Assembly (NCBI GenBank): GCA_049794535.1 | Contig: JBARCX010000421.1 | Location: 1 to 17,705 of the forward strand | Direction of reading: 5' to 3' | DNA from: JBARCX01 sp049794535 | GTDB taxonomy: Bacteria > Pseudomonadota > Gammaproteobacteria > Xanthomonadales > Rhodanobacteraceae | Length of the DNA: 17,705 nt | Shown here: positions 1-6,596 of the stretch, piece after piece | Numbering within the stretch: the first letter of the stretch is position 1 | Layout of the letters: each line of letters begins with the position of its first letter | The notes under the pieces: generated by a model | What the model saw: only the letters and a program-made list of their open reading frames with translations | What the model was told of the DNA's origin: nothing | The model's database searches: none | Made by a program: the position numbers and the translations under genes

Positions 1-347
1 ACGTCTACCTGCACGCCCTGATCCTGCCACTCGCGGATCGACACCAGCAGGCGACGAAACAGGTTGGAGTTCAGGCCGCCGCAGAGGCCACGGTCAGTCG
101 ACACCACCACGAAGCCGACGCGCGCAACCTTCTGGCGCTCGGTCAGGAACGGGTGGCTGAAGTCGGTGCTGGCCTGGGCCACATGTGCGATCACCTTGCG
201 CATGGAACGCGCATAGGGACGCGAGGCCTTCATCAGATCCTGCGCTTTGCGGATCTTCGAGGCCGAGACCATCTCGAGCGCGCGCGTCACCTTGCGCATG
301 TTCTGCGTGCTCTTGATCTTGGTTTTGATTTCGCGTCCGCTTGCCAC
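1..347 (-). CDS. atpG: ATP synthase F1 subunit gamma, N-terminal part (runs off left edge)
   Basis: This is the central stalk subunit of F1Fo-ATP synthase, which rotates inside the alpha3beta3 ring and couples proton flow to ATP synthesis at the cytoplasmic face of the inner membrane. About 115 N-terminal residues are present. The N-terminal helix with IKSTQNMRKVTRALEMVSASK is characteristic of gamma, and STDRGLCGGLN begins the Rossmann-like domain. The start is a GTG at 347 (VASGREIKTKI). It is the only reasonable start, because an in-frame stop lies eight codons upstream. TTGAGG sits about 5 bases before it as a weak ribosome binding site. It is the last atp gene inside the window, separated from atpA by 95 bp; atpD and atpC would be expected beyond the left edge by the usual operon order. 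Confidence 0.96.
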   Translation of the reverse strand, partial: MASGREIKTKIKSTQNMRKVTRALEMVSASKIRKAQDLMKASRPYARSMRKVIAHVAQASTDFSHPFLTERQKVARVGFVVVSTDRGLCGGLNSNLFRRLLVSIREWQDQGVQVD

Positions 348-442
348 GTTTGCCTCAACCTGTTGGGTCTATGCGATCCCGGCTCATCGGCCGGAGTGCT
401 GCGCAGCCATCCACACGGGACAGCTGCACACCCTTACCTTGC

Positions 443-1993
443 TTACCAGCTACCGGTCTTCTTGAACTCATCCATCGACGACTTGAAGGTCGCTTCGATG
501 TCGCCGTTCCAGTCGCCGGTAGCGACGATCTTCTTCATCAGCTCGGCGTGGTTCTGGTGCATGAAGTCATGCAGACCCTTCTCGAACGCCAGCACCTTGT
601 TCACCGGCAGGTCGTCGAGGTAGCCCTTTTCAGCGGCATACACCGACAACGCCAATTCAGCTATCGACAGCGGCGCGTACTGCTTCTGCTTCATCAGCTC
701 GGTAACGCGCTGACCACGGTCCAGCTGGGCGCGGGTCGCCGGATCCAGATCCGAGGCGAACTGCGCGAACGCAGCCAACTCGCGGAACTGCGCCAGGGCC
801 AGCTTCACGCCGCCGGACAACTTCTTGACGATCTTGGTCTGAGCGGCACCGCCCACGCGGGACACCGAGATACCGGCATTCACGGCCGGACGGATACCGG
901 CGTTGAACAGATCGGTCTCGAGGAAGATCTGGCCGTCGGTGATCGAGATCACGTTGGTCGGCACGAAGGCCGAAACGTCACCCGCCTGGGTCTCGATGAT
1001 CGGCAACGCGGTCAACGAACCCGTCTTGCCCTTCACTTCACCGTTGGTGAACTTCTCAACGTATTCCTCGGACACGCGGGAAGCGCGCTCAAGCAAACGG
1101 GAGTGGAGATAGAACACGTCACCCGGATAGGCTTCACGGCCTGGCGGACGCTTCAGCAGCAGCGAGATCTGGCGGTAAGCCACAGCCTGCTTGGACAAAT
1201 CGTCATAAACGATCAGCGCGTCCTGGCCACGGTCGCGGAAGTACTCGCCCATGGCGCAACCGGAATACGGCGCGATGTACTGCAGCGCAGCCGACTCGGA
1301 AGCCGAAGCCACAACGATGATGGTGTTGGCCAGCGCGCCGTTCTCTTCGAGCTTGCGCACCACGTTGGCGATCGACGAACGCTTCTGGCCGATGGCGACG
1401 TAGATGCACTTAATGCCGGAGTCTTTCTGGTTGATGATCGCGTCGATGGCCAACGCGGTCTTACCGGTCTGACGGTCACCGATGATCAGCTCACGCTGAC
1501 CGCGGCCAATCGGAATCATCGAGTCGACGGACTTGTAACCGGTCTGCACCGGCTCATCGACCGACTTACGCCAGATCACGCCCGGTGCAACCTTTTCGAT
1601 AGCCGAGCTGTGCGGGGTGTTGATCGGGCCCTTGCCGTCGATCGGATTACCGAGCGAATCGACTACACGACCGAGCAACGCCTCACCAACCGGCACTTCG
1701 AGGATGCGGCCGGTGGTCTTGGCGGTGTCGCCTTCACGCAGATGCTGGTATTCACCGAGCACCACGGCGCCGACCGAGTCGCGCTCCAGGTTCAGTGCCA
1801 GCGCAAACGAGTTGCCGGGCAGCTCGATCATTTCGCCCTGCATCACATCGGCGAGGCCGTGGATGCGGACGATGCCGTCGGACACGCTGATGATCGTGCC
1901 CTCGTTGCGAGCCTCGGCGCCGAGCTTGAACTGCTCGATGCGGTTCTTGATCAGTTCACTGATCTCGGACGGGTTCAGAGTGGTGCTGGACAT
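443..1993 (-). CDS. atpA: ATP synthase F1 subunit alpha
   Basis: This is the regulatory, non-catalytic nucleotide-binding subunit of F1. It has 516 residues, close to the 513 of E. coli. The beta-barrel domain covers roughly residues 25-95. Walker A GDRQTGKT lies at 172-179 and the Walker B-like strand ALIVYDDLSKQ at 259-269. The SVSRVGGAAQTK segment near 377-388 carries the arginine finger (R379) that reaches into the catalytic site of beta. The C-terminal helical domain is complete and ends in GSW. The ATG start gives the standard MSSTTLNPSEISELIKNRIE N-terminus, which binds the delta subunit. The gene follows atpH by 60 bp in the same transcript. A long open frame on the opposite strand (341-2038) is a coding shadow. 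Confidence 0.98.
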   Translation of the reverse strand: MSSTTLNPSEISELIKNRIEQFKLGAEARNEGTIISVSDGIVRIHGLADVMQGEMIELPGNSFALALNLERDSVGAVVLGEYQHLREGDTAKTTGRILEVPVGEALLGRVVDSLGNPIDGKGPINTPHSSAIEKVAPGVIWRKSVDEPVQTGYKSVDSMIPIGRGQRELIIGDRQTGKTALAIDAIINQKDSGIKCIYVAIGQKRSSIANVVRKLEENGALANTIIVVASASESAALQYIAPYSGCAMGEYFRDRGQDALIVYDDLSKQAVAYRQISLLLKRPPGREAYPGDVFYLHSRLLERASRVSEEYVEKFTNGEVKGKTGSLTALPIIETQAGDVSAFVPTNVISITDGQIFLETDLFNAGIRPAVNAGISVSRVGGAAQTKIVKKLSGGVKLALAQFRELAAFAQFASDLDPATRAQLDRGQRVTELMKQKQYAPLSIAELALSVYAAEKGYLDDLPVNKVLAFEKGLHDFMHQNHAELMKKIVATGDWNGDIEATFKSSMDEFKKTGSW

Positions 1994-2053
1994 GGTCGTT
2001 ATCCTTGGGTTTGCGCCGCGTTCAACGGCACCCGGTGATTTTGAATCTTGGTA

Positions 2054-2590
2054 TCAGTGCGCCAGCGCGCTAGCCAGCCGCGCCAGGCGTCCACGGACGG
2101 AGCCATCGATCACTTCGCTGCCAGTGTCGATCACAACACCACCTAGCAGTGTGTCATCGACCTTCGTCTCCAGCTCGATCTCGCGCTTGAAGCGGCGCTT
2201 GAGCGAAGCCTTCAACTGCTCGGCTTGCGCGGCGTCCAGTGCCATCGCGCTGGTCACCTTGACCAGCAGCTGCGACTCGGACTCACGTTTGTAGGTTTCG
2301 TATAGCTCAGCCGCTTCCGGCAGCAGCGCCAGACGGCGATGATCAGCCAGCTCGCCGAGAAACTCAGCGAACGGCGCATCGCTTGCCATACCCTGCGGTA
2401 GATGCAGTGCCACCAGCTGTGACGGCTGGACGCGCGGATCGTTAGCGTAGCCGGCCACGCGCGAATCCTTCGCCACCGCAGCAGCAAACACCAACGCATG
2501 CGACCACGCATCCAGCGTGCCGGCCGCATGAGCTACTTCGAAAGCCGCACGAGCGTAAGGACGAGCGAGAGTGATTGCCTGAGCTGCCAT
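2054..2590 (-). CDS. atpH: ATP synthase F1 subunit delta
   Basis: This is the peripheral stalk subunit that sits on top of F1 and ties it to the b subunits, so that the alpha3beta3 ring does not turn with the rotor. It has 178 residues, the usual length for the OSCP/delta family. The N-terminal segment AITLARPYARAAFEVA is the family's signature first helix. The C-terminal half includes KVTSAMALDAAQAEQLKASL and a hydrophobic strand-turn with LLGGVVIDTGSEVIDGSVRGRL, which is typical of delta. The atpF stop and the ATG here are only 3 bases apart, so translation is probably coupled. Position in the operon (F-H-A) agrees with the assignment. Confidence 0.96.
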   Translation of the reverse strand: MAAQAITLARPYARAAFEVAHAAGTLDAWSHALVFAAAVAKDSRVAGYANDPRVQPSQLVALHLPQGMASDAPFAEFLGELADHRRLALLPEAAELYETYKRESESQLLVKVTSAMALDAAQAEQLKASLKRRFKREIELETKVDDTLLGGVVIDTGSEVIDGSVRGRLARLASALAH

Positions 2591-2593
2591 CGA

Positions 2594-3064
2594 TCAGATC
2601 TCGGTCGCAAGCTGATCGAGGAGCGCCTTGTGCGCCGCCGGATCGATCTCGCGCTGCACGATCTTGGATGCCCCCTGTACAGCCAAGGCACCGACTCGGG
2701 CGCGCAATTCTTCACGAGCGCGCTGCGCCATCGATGCAATCTCGTCCTGCGCAGCTGCTTTCAGGCGATTCGTCTCGATGACCGTATCGGCACGCGCCTT
2801 GTCCAGAATCTGATTGGCCTGCTGTTGGGCGCGATCAATGATCTCGGCCGACTTCTGGCGGGCCACCTTGATCTCAGCCTCAACCTTGCTATCCGCCTCA
2901 CGCAACTCAGCGTGCGCGCGTTCAGCGGCAGTCAGCCCTTCGGCAATCTTCTTCTGGCGATCAACGATCGCACCCATGATATGCGGCCAACCAAACTTCA
3001 TCACCACCCAGGCCACGGCAAAGAACGCCAAGCCTTGGATAACGAGGGTGAGATTGATGTCCAT
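2594..3064 (-). CDS. atpF: ATP synthase Fo subunit b
   Basis: This is the peripheral stalk subunit, which as a dimer holds F1 to the membrane a subunit. It has 156 residues, the same size as E. coli b. A single N-terminal membrane helix lies at about residues 5-25 (LTLVIQGLAFFAVAWVVMKF). The rest is a long charged, alanine-rich helix (about 30-150) that forms the dimeric coiled coil. A strong ribosome binding site, GAGGAG, lies 5-6 bases before the ATG. The gene follows atpE by 53 bp and precedes atpH by 3 bp. Confidence 0.96.
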   Translation of the reverse strand: MDINLTLVIQGLAFFAVAWVVMKFGWPHIMGAIVDRQKKIAEGLTAAERAHAELREADSKVEAEIKVARQKSAEIIDRAQQQANQILDKARADTVIETNRLKAAAQDEIASMAQRAREELRARVGALAVQGASKIVQREIDPAAHKALLDQLATEI

Positions 3065-3117
3065 CTATGCTCCTCAAACAACTCGTGGTTCGCGCAGGCA
3101 TCACCCGCTGACGAAAC

Positions 3118-3396
3118 TTACTTCACGCCAAGTGCGGACAGAAACGGGTTCGCGAACAGCAGCAGCAGCGCAATGGCAACGCCGATAATCGGCACAGCAT
3201 CGAGCAAGCCAGCAACGATGAACATCTTGGTCTGCAGCATCGGGGTCAATTCCGGCTGACGAGCCGAGCTTTCGAGGAATTTACCGCCAAGAATGGCGAA
3301 GCCGATCGCAGTGCCAAGCGCGCCAAGGCCGATCAAAAGGCCAGCAGCGATGACAGTGAACTTCATCACTTCAGAAATAAGGGCAATGTTTTCCAT
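3118..3396 (-). CDS. atpE: ATP synthase Fo subunit c
   Basis: This is the proteolipid of the membrane rotor ring, which carries protons through Fo. Two membrane helices (about 13-37 and 57-84) are joined by the conserved polar loop ARQPE (45-49) that contacts gamma/epsilon. The proton-binding carboxylate is D66 in GLLDAVPIIG. There is no obvious sodium-binding signature, so a proton ring is expected. At 92 residues it is longer than the 79 of E. coli; the extra residues are at the N-terminal end of helix 1 (MKFTVIAAGL region) and at the C-terminus (NPFLSALGVK). A strong GGAGAG ribosome binding site before the ATG fits the high copy number of c. Confidence 0.97.
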   Translation of the reverse strand: MENIALISEVMKFTVIAAGLLIGLGALGTAIGFAILGGKFLESSARQPELTPMLQTKMFIVAGLLDAVPIIGVAIALLLLFANPFLSALGVK

Positions 3397-3477
3397 GATG
3401 CTCTCCGGTTTGAACTCTTTAACTTTTGGTGGATGGAATGAAGCGAATCAGTACGCTCTGCGGACGCCGCGGCGATG

Positions 3478-4341
3478 TCAGTGCTTGGTGGTAGCCATGC
3501 TCAGGTAAACAATGGTGAGAATCATGAAGATGAAGGCCTGCAGCGTAATGACCAGAATGTGGAATGCTGTCCAGATGAAGTCGGCAACAAACTGCATTGG
3601 CAACATTAAGTAGGTCAACTTGCTGGCAAACGATGCATTGAAGGTCATCAATGCGATCAAAATGAAGATCAATTCACCCGCGTACATGTTTCCGAACAGT
3701 CGAAGACTGAGCGATAACGGACGCACGAGTTCTTCGATGATGCGAAGCAGCAAATTTGCCGGAGCGAGAAGGATCTTGCCAATGACGCCATGCGCATGGA
3801 ACGGCGCAGTGAACATTTCTTGGAAAAACAACGTGGGGCCTTTGCTGGTCACACCGTACATTTGGATCAGCAAGAACACGCCCAGCGCCATACCAATCGT
3901 GCCATTCAGATCTGCTGTAGGCACGGTGCGCAGGAACGCATGGTGCGGATCTTGCCCAGCGAGCTGATGGCCTTTAGCCCATAGCGATGGCAGAAGATCA
4001 ACCGGCAACATGTCCATGAAGTTCATCATGAAGACCAAGCAGAAGATCGTCACTGCTAGTGGTGCGATGAAGCGGCTGCTGCCATGGAAGGTTTCGCGGA
4101 CCAAGCCATCAACCGAAGTGACGAGGATCTCGATCGCGCATTGCATCTTGCCCGGCACACCGGAGGTGGCCTTGCGCGCGGTGCGCAGAAACACGAAAAG
4201 AAACACGGCCGACAGGAGCAAGAGGAAAAAGATGCTGTCGACGTTCAAAGTCCAAAACTTACCCGCACCGACACTGACCTGCAGATGGTGCAAGTGGTGC
4301 TGGATATATTCGGTCTGCCCGCCCTGCGGCTCGCTTGCCAT
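3478..4341 (-). CDS. atpB: ATP synthase Fo subunit a
   Basis: This is the membrane stator subunit that provides the proton half-channels. It has 287 residues. The essential arginine is R214 in the signature LSLSLRLFGNMYAGE (about 209-223). Five to six hydrophobic segments are visible, at about 36-53, 92-112, 148-164, 186-200, 220-240 and 255-280. A His-rich, Gln-rich N-terminus (residues 10-22) precedes the first helix, as in gammaproteobacterial a subunits. The ATG lies 3 bases after the atpI stop, with AAGGG overlapping the end of atpI as its ribosome binding site, so translation is probably coupled. An 81-bp gap without a gene separates it from atpE. Confidence 0.97.
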   Translation of the reverse strand: MASEPQGGQTEYIQHHLHHLQVSVGAGKFWTLNVDSIFFLLLLSAVFLFVFLRTARKATSGVPGKMQCAIEILVTSVDGLVRETFHGSSRFIAPLAVTIFCLVFMMNFMDMLPVDLLPSLWAKGHQLAGQDPHHAFLRTVPTADLNGTIGMALGVFLLIQMYGVTSKGPTLFFQEMFTAPFHAHGVIGKILLAPANLLLRIIEELVRPLSLSLRLFGNMYAGELIFILIALMTFNASFASKLTYLMLPMQFVADFIWTAFHILVITLQAFIFMILTIVYLSMATTKH

Positions 4342-4344
4342 CTT

Positions 4345-4710
4345 TTAACCCTTGAATCTGAACGCCAACAGATTGACCGCGTAAGCAGCCACCAGCCCCG
4401 TAATGGCGGCCAGCGGCGGCAACTTGAATTGGACCAGGATTGCGACCATCCCCCCGAGGATCACTATCCATTTTAGGATCACTCCCATCAGCAGGTTGGT
4501 TAGCGCCATTGCGCCTCCGCTCAGCCTACTGAAGGCTCGCGCCGCTAGCAGCGCGGTGCCCAACGCCACGATCATCGCCCCCGCTGCTGCCGACACCGCT
4601 TCACGGCGCCCTTGCGCCAGAAAAGCAGCACCCACAAGCAGCGCCACGACCAACTGCCAAAGCAGTATGCGCAGCGCGAGACGACGACCAGAGGCTAGAC
4701 TGTTGAGCAC
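4345..4710 (-). CDS. atpI: ATP synthase assembly protein AtpI
   Basis: This is a small membrane protein encoded first in the operon. AtpI homologues assist assembly of the c-ring and are not part of the finished enzyme. Four hydrophobic segments are visible in the long form (about 31-47, 57-74, 87-104 and 117-134). Two in-frame GTG starts are possible: one at 4764 (139 residues, MARGLVGIAW) and one at 4710 (121 residues, VLNSLASGRR). I prefer 4710. The likely promoter at 4780-4809 would start RNA near 4773, only about 9 bases before the first GTG and too close for a ribosome binding site. GGGA lies at a good distance before the second. It is named by position and membrane topology; the sequence family is weakly conserved. 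Confidence 0.85.
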   Translation of the reverse strand: MLNSLASGRRLALRILLWQLVVALLVGAAFLAQGRREAVSAAAGAMIVALGTALLAARAFSRLSGGAMALTNLLMGVILKWIVILGGMVAILVQFKLPPLAAITGLVAAYAVNLLAFRFKG

Positions 4711-4779
4711 GCGAGGTTCCCGTACGGTTTCGCACCAGGCAATACCGACCAAGCCACGGGCCACGGTCTAATCTCGAAA

Positions 4780-4809
4780 AGTATATCAGTCAGCCGTTTA
4801 GTGCGGCAA
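4780..4809 (-). promoter_or_regulatory. Probable sigma70 promoter of the atp operon
   Basis: Read on the minus strand, TTGCCG (4804-4809), an 18-base spacer and TATACT (4780-4785) form a good sigma70-type promoter just upstream of atpI. Transcription would begin near 4773. No other candidate of similar quality lies between the phasin terminator and atpI. This is a pattern match only. Confidence 0.6.
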
Positions 4810-4844
4810 GCCGAAGCACCTGCGACATGTCGCCTCACACGCGC

Positions 4845-4874
4845 AAAAAAAGGGCCGAACATAAGTTCGGCCCT
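4845..4874 (-). terminator. Intrinsic terminator of the phasin gene
   Basis: A perfect 10-bp stem (4851-4860 with 4865-4874; AGGGCCGAAC on the transcript) closes a 4-base TTAT loop. It is followed at once by a run of seven U residues on the minus strand (4845-4851). It begins 36 bases after the phasin stop codon and ends just upstream of the atp promoter, so it insulates the ATP synthase operon from phasin transcription. Confidence 0.93.
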
Positions 4875-4909
4875 GATTACGCCGCGGGGGAGCCGCGATC
4901 GTGAAGCGA

Positions 4910-5302
4910 TTACTTGACGCCAGTCGCCTTCTTGACGGCAGCGATCGGAGCGGCCGCGGCGTCGTTGGCAGCCTGCTGCTGCTCCTGCGCTAGCGCATTC
5001 AGCGACTCGGCTGTCTTCTGGGTTACGGCGATGATTTCCTGGGTCGCGGCGACTGCACGCTCGGCATTGTCGCGGCTCAGAGCGGCGCCCTTTTCCCACA
5101 GGGTACGCAGACCATCGGCATCACGCGTTTCGAACGCTTCCGTGATGAAGGCAGCGGCCGTCTGGGCCTGCTTCTCGAGCGCCTTGATCTGCAGCTCGGC
5201 AACTTGCTCCAGCCCCTTGAGGGCCACCGACTGTGCCTTGAAGGCGCTATCCGTCAGCTGCTTGGCGTAGGCAAAAACCTGATTGTTCAGTTGCTGTGTC
5301 AT
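4910..5302 (-). CDS. Phasin family protein
   Basis: Phasins are small amphipathic proteins that coat polyhydroxyalkanoate granules in the cytoplasm; some members work as general stress-related or chaperone-like proteins. The product is about 130 residues, almost entirely helical, with no cysteine and no membrane segment. The core LNNQVFAYAKQLTDSAFKAQ followed by LQIKALEKQAQTAAAF matches the Phasin_2 pattern. The C-terminal tail is alanine- and lysine-rich (AAAAPIAAVKKATGVK). An upstream in-frame start at 5350 exists, but the ATG at 5302 has GAGGGA at the right distance and gives the usual MTQQLNNQ start. It is monocistronic, with its own terminator at 4845-4874. No PHA synthase or depolymerase gene is in the window, so involvement in PHA storage is inferred from the family only. 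Confidence 0.85.
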   Translation of the reverse strand: MTQQLNNQVFAYAKQLTDSAFKAQSVALKGLEQVAELQIKALEKQAQTAAAFITEAFETRDADGLRTLWEKGAALSRDNAERAVAATQEIIAVTQKTAESLNALAQEQQQAANDAAAAPIAAVKKATGVK

Positions 5303-5371
5303 GGCTTTGTCCCTCGTTGGGGATGGATGATGTGGAGCAAAGCCTAACAAGCATTTTTGTGCAATGCAATA

Positions 5372-5400
5372 TATTTTTTCTGAACAAACGACGATGTCAA
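5372..5400 (-). promoter_or_regulatory. Possible promoter of the phasin gene
   Basis: The interval 5340-5445 is sharply AT-rich compared with its surroundings. On the minus strand it contains a perfect -35 box, TTGACA (5395-5400), next to a run of seven A/T. The -10 is poorly defined: AAAATA at 17 bases (5372-5377), or TATATT at 21 bases. A doubled GCAAT motif (5361-5370) lies just downstream. Confidence in the exact -10 is low. Confidence 0.4.
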
Positions 5401-5455
5401 AAAAAATTCATCTAAAACCTGGTGTTACACATTTATTTCAGAATGGCGCGCCGCG

Positions 5456-5818
5456 TCAAAAACTCGCCCGAGTGCAACTAGCACCCGAGGTGCAGGTCTC
5501 GTGCACCACAACCTTGTCCAGCCCCGACAGGCTCGGCTCCAGCCGCAGCCAGATCCAACGCGCCAACATCTCGCTGGTGGGGTTTTCCAGCCCGTCGATG
5601 TCGTTGAGGTAATGGTGATCGAGCTGCTCATACAGCGGCGCGAACGCCGCTTTCACGTCGCCAAAGTCCATAACCCACCCCAACCTAGGGTCAGGCTCGC
5701 CCGCTAGATGGATCTCGATACGGAACGAATGCCCGTGCAACCGCGAGCACTTGTGCTCAGCTGGCACGTGAGGCAAGCGATGGGCCGCCTCGATCTGGAA
5801 AACTTTGAAGATATGCAT
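5456..5818 (-). CDS. queD: 6-carboxy-5,6,7,8-tetrahydropterin synthase QueD
   Basis: It converts 7,8-dihydroneopterin triphosphate to 6-carboxytetrahydropterin, the second step toward preQ0 and the queuosine modification of tRNA. It has 120 residues, the same size as E. coli QueD (121). The zinc ligands are H13, H28 and H30 (EAAHRLPH and RLHGHSF), the catalytic cysteine is C24 (HKCSRLHGH), the Asp/His pair is D67-H68 in LDHHYLND, and the substrate-binding glutamate is E107 in HETCTSG. The ATG at 5818 gives the standard MHIFKVFQIEAAHRLPH start. The frame stays open far upstream (to about 6112), but that stretch shows no family similarity. No other que gene lies beside it. Its upstream region contains a copy of a tRNA-Met 3' end (5877-5893). 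Confidence 0.95.
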   Translation of the reverse strand: MHIFKVFQIEAAHRLPHVPAEHKCSRLHGHSFRIEIHLAGEPDPRLGWVMDFGDVKAAFAPLYEQLDHHYLNDIDGLENPTSEMLARWIWLRLEPSLSGLDKVVVHETCTSGASCTRASF

Positions 5819-5876
5819 GGCGCTGCTCGAGCGGTTTGTCGACCGCGGATGGACACGGGCGCAGAAAAAGAGCGCA

Positions 5877-5893
5877 TGGTGGCTATGGGTGGA
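5877..5893 (-). repeat. Direct repeat of the tRNA-Met 3' end (candidate attachment-site scar)
   Basis: The 17 bases here are identical, on the same strand, to positions 7785-7801, the 3' end of the tRNA-Met gene including CCA (plus-strand TGGTGGCTATGGGTGGA). Four of the next six bases also match, so 21 of 23 agree, and a GGTGG block lies a few bases further on, as in the tRNA T arm. The rest of the tRNA is absent. The copy sits 58 bp upstream of the queD start. Its position downstream of the tRNA 3' end, in the same orientation, is what tRNA-targeting integrases leave at the far end of an inserted element. Confidence 0.75.
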
Positions 5894-5910
5894 TGCGAAG
5901 CATAACCACC
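5888..5910 (-). other. Hairpin in the queD upstream region
   Basis: GGTGG (5888-5892) pairs with CCACC (5906-5910) and ATGC (5893-5896) with GCAT (5900-5903). This gives a 9-bp stem with a two-base bulge and a GAA/TTC loop. It overlaps the tRNA-derived repeat and corresponds to the tRNA's T arm with about six extra bases. If queD RNA starts near 5960, the hairpin would be in its 5' leader. Confidence 0.5.
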
Positions 5911-5966
5911 TGAACACGCCAGAACTGAGCATTTTCGCGACTTTACCGCGTACGCGGCTGGGACGC

Positions 5967-5972
5967 ATTGTA
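5967..5972 (-). promoter_or_regulatory. Possible -10 element for queD
   Basis: On the minus strand TACAAT (5967-5972) is followed by GCG. The surrounding 11-mer GTTACAATGCG is identical to that at the probable purD promoter (16993-17003). No good -35 is visible at 16-18 bases. It would give queD a leader of about 140 bases. Confidence 0.35.
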
Positions 5973-5996
5973 ACAGCTGGCGTAGCAGTCGCTGTA

Positions 5997-6023
5997 GCAC
6001 TCAGCGTGCCCACCGCTGAGTGC
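5997..6023. repeat. Perfect 10-bp inverted repeat
   Basis: GCACTCAGCG (5997-6006) and CGCTGAGTGC (6014-6023) form a perfect stem around a 7-base loop. It starts 22 bases after the winged-helix gene's stop and lies upstream of the possible queD -10. No U tract follows on either strand, so it is not a classic terminator. It may still end transcription of the regulator or bind a protein. Confidence 0.5.
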
Positions 6024-6044
6024 CCCGAAATGTAGCGCCATTGA

Positions 6045-6485
6045 TCATCGGGTTGCTTGGCGGGAGCTAGAACCGCTGGTGGGCGCGACCTCGATGTCTG
6101 CGGACGCGCCATCGGCTGCTGGCTCGGTCAGCACCTGAGTGGGGCGCGGCCGCCGATGCACCTCACCCATGAAGCGATAACCCATCGTGTGTACGGTAGC
6201 GATGTAACGAGGATGGAGTGCTGAGTCGCCCAAAGCATGACGCAGCTGCGAGATCGCGTGGCTCAGTACGCCCGGCGTGACGTGGCGGTGACCCCACGCC
6301 GCATCAAGCAACGTATCCTTGTCGACCACATTGCCTGCCTGCTCCAGCAGCGCCACCAGCACGGCATAGGCCTTGGGCTCCACTGGCATGGCTTGACCAT
6401 CACGCTCCAGTCGGTGCGCGCATGGATCGACGACGATGCCATCGCATTGGTAGAACCAGTGGTCGTCGAGTTCGGGGAGGGGCAT
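6045..6485 (-). CDS. Stand-alone winged-helix (OmpR/ToxR-type) DNA-binding protein
   Basis: The 146-residue product has an OmpR/PhoB-type C-terminal effector domain at about residues 12-107. VEPKAYAVLVALLEQAGNVVDKDTLLDAAWG covers the first helices, TPGVLSHAISQLRHALGD is the recognition helix region, and YIATVHTMGYRFMG is the wing. In Xanthomonadales this subtype usually heads long CadC/ToxR-like proteins with a membrane helix and TPR or sensor part. Here the domain is followed only by a 38-residue low-complexity tail rich in Arg, Pro, Ala and Ser, with no receiver domain and no membrane segment. The ATG at 6485 gives a full domain; its ribosome binding site is weak. It is divergent from the exported-protein gene at 6727, with which it shares a 241-bp intergenic region carrying two palindromes. 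The target is unknown; autoregulation and control of that neighbour is an inference. Confidence 0.85.
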   Translation of the reverse strand: MPLPELDDHWFYQCDGIVVDPCAHRLERDGQAMPVEPKAYAVLVALLEQAGNVVDKDTLLDAAWGHRHVTPGVLSHAISQLRHALGDSALHPRYIATVHTMGYRFMGEVHRRPRPTQVLTEPAADGASADIEVAPTSGSSSRQATR

Positions 6486-6596
6486 GATCGTGCCTGTCGA
6501 AGACTCACCCTGCTCCCGCAGTGTGCGCTTGTCGTCGACACCGAGTCACCTGCCAGACGTAATACTTGTTGCGTGGTCAGTGCTTAGGTTGGATCA

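Noticed and set aside
341..2038. 565-codon open frame on the plus strand opposite atpA
   Set aside because: It is a shadow of the highly conserved atpA gene; its translation is Arg/His/Leu-rich with no family resemblance.
5819..5960. preQ1 riboswitch upstream of queD
   Set aside because: No small H-type pseudoknot with the A-rich tail and no overlapping Shine-Dalgarno was found; the visible hairpin is explained by the tRNA-like repeat.
5819..6112. N-terminal extension of queD in the same open frame
   Set aside because: QueD similarity begins exactly at the ATG at 5818 and the length then matches the family. The upstream residues are low-complexity and cover the tRNA-derived repeat.
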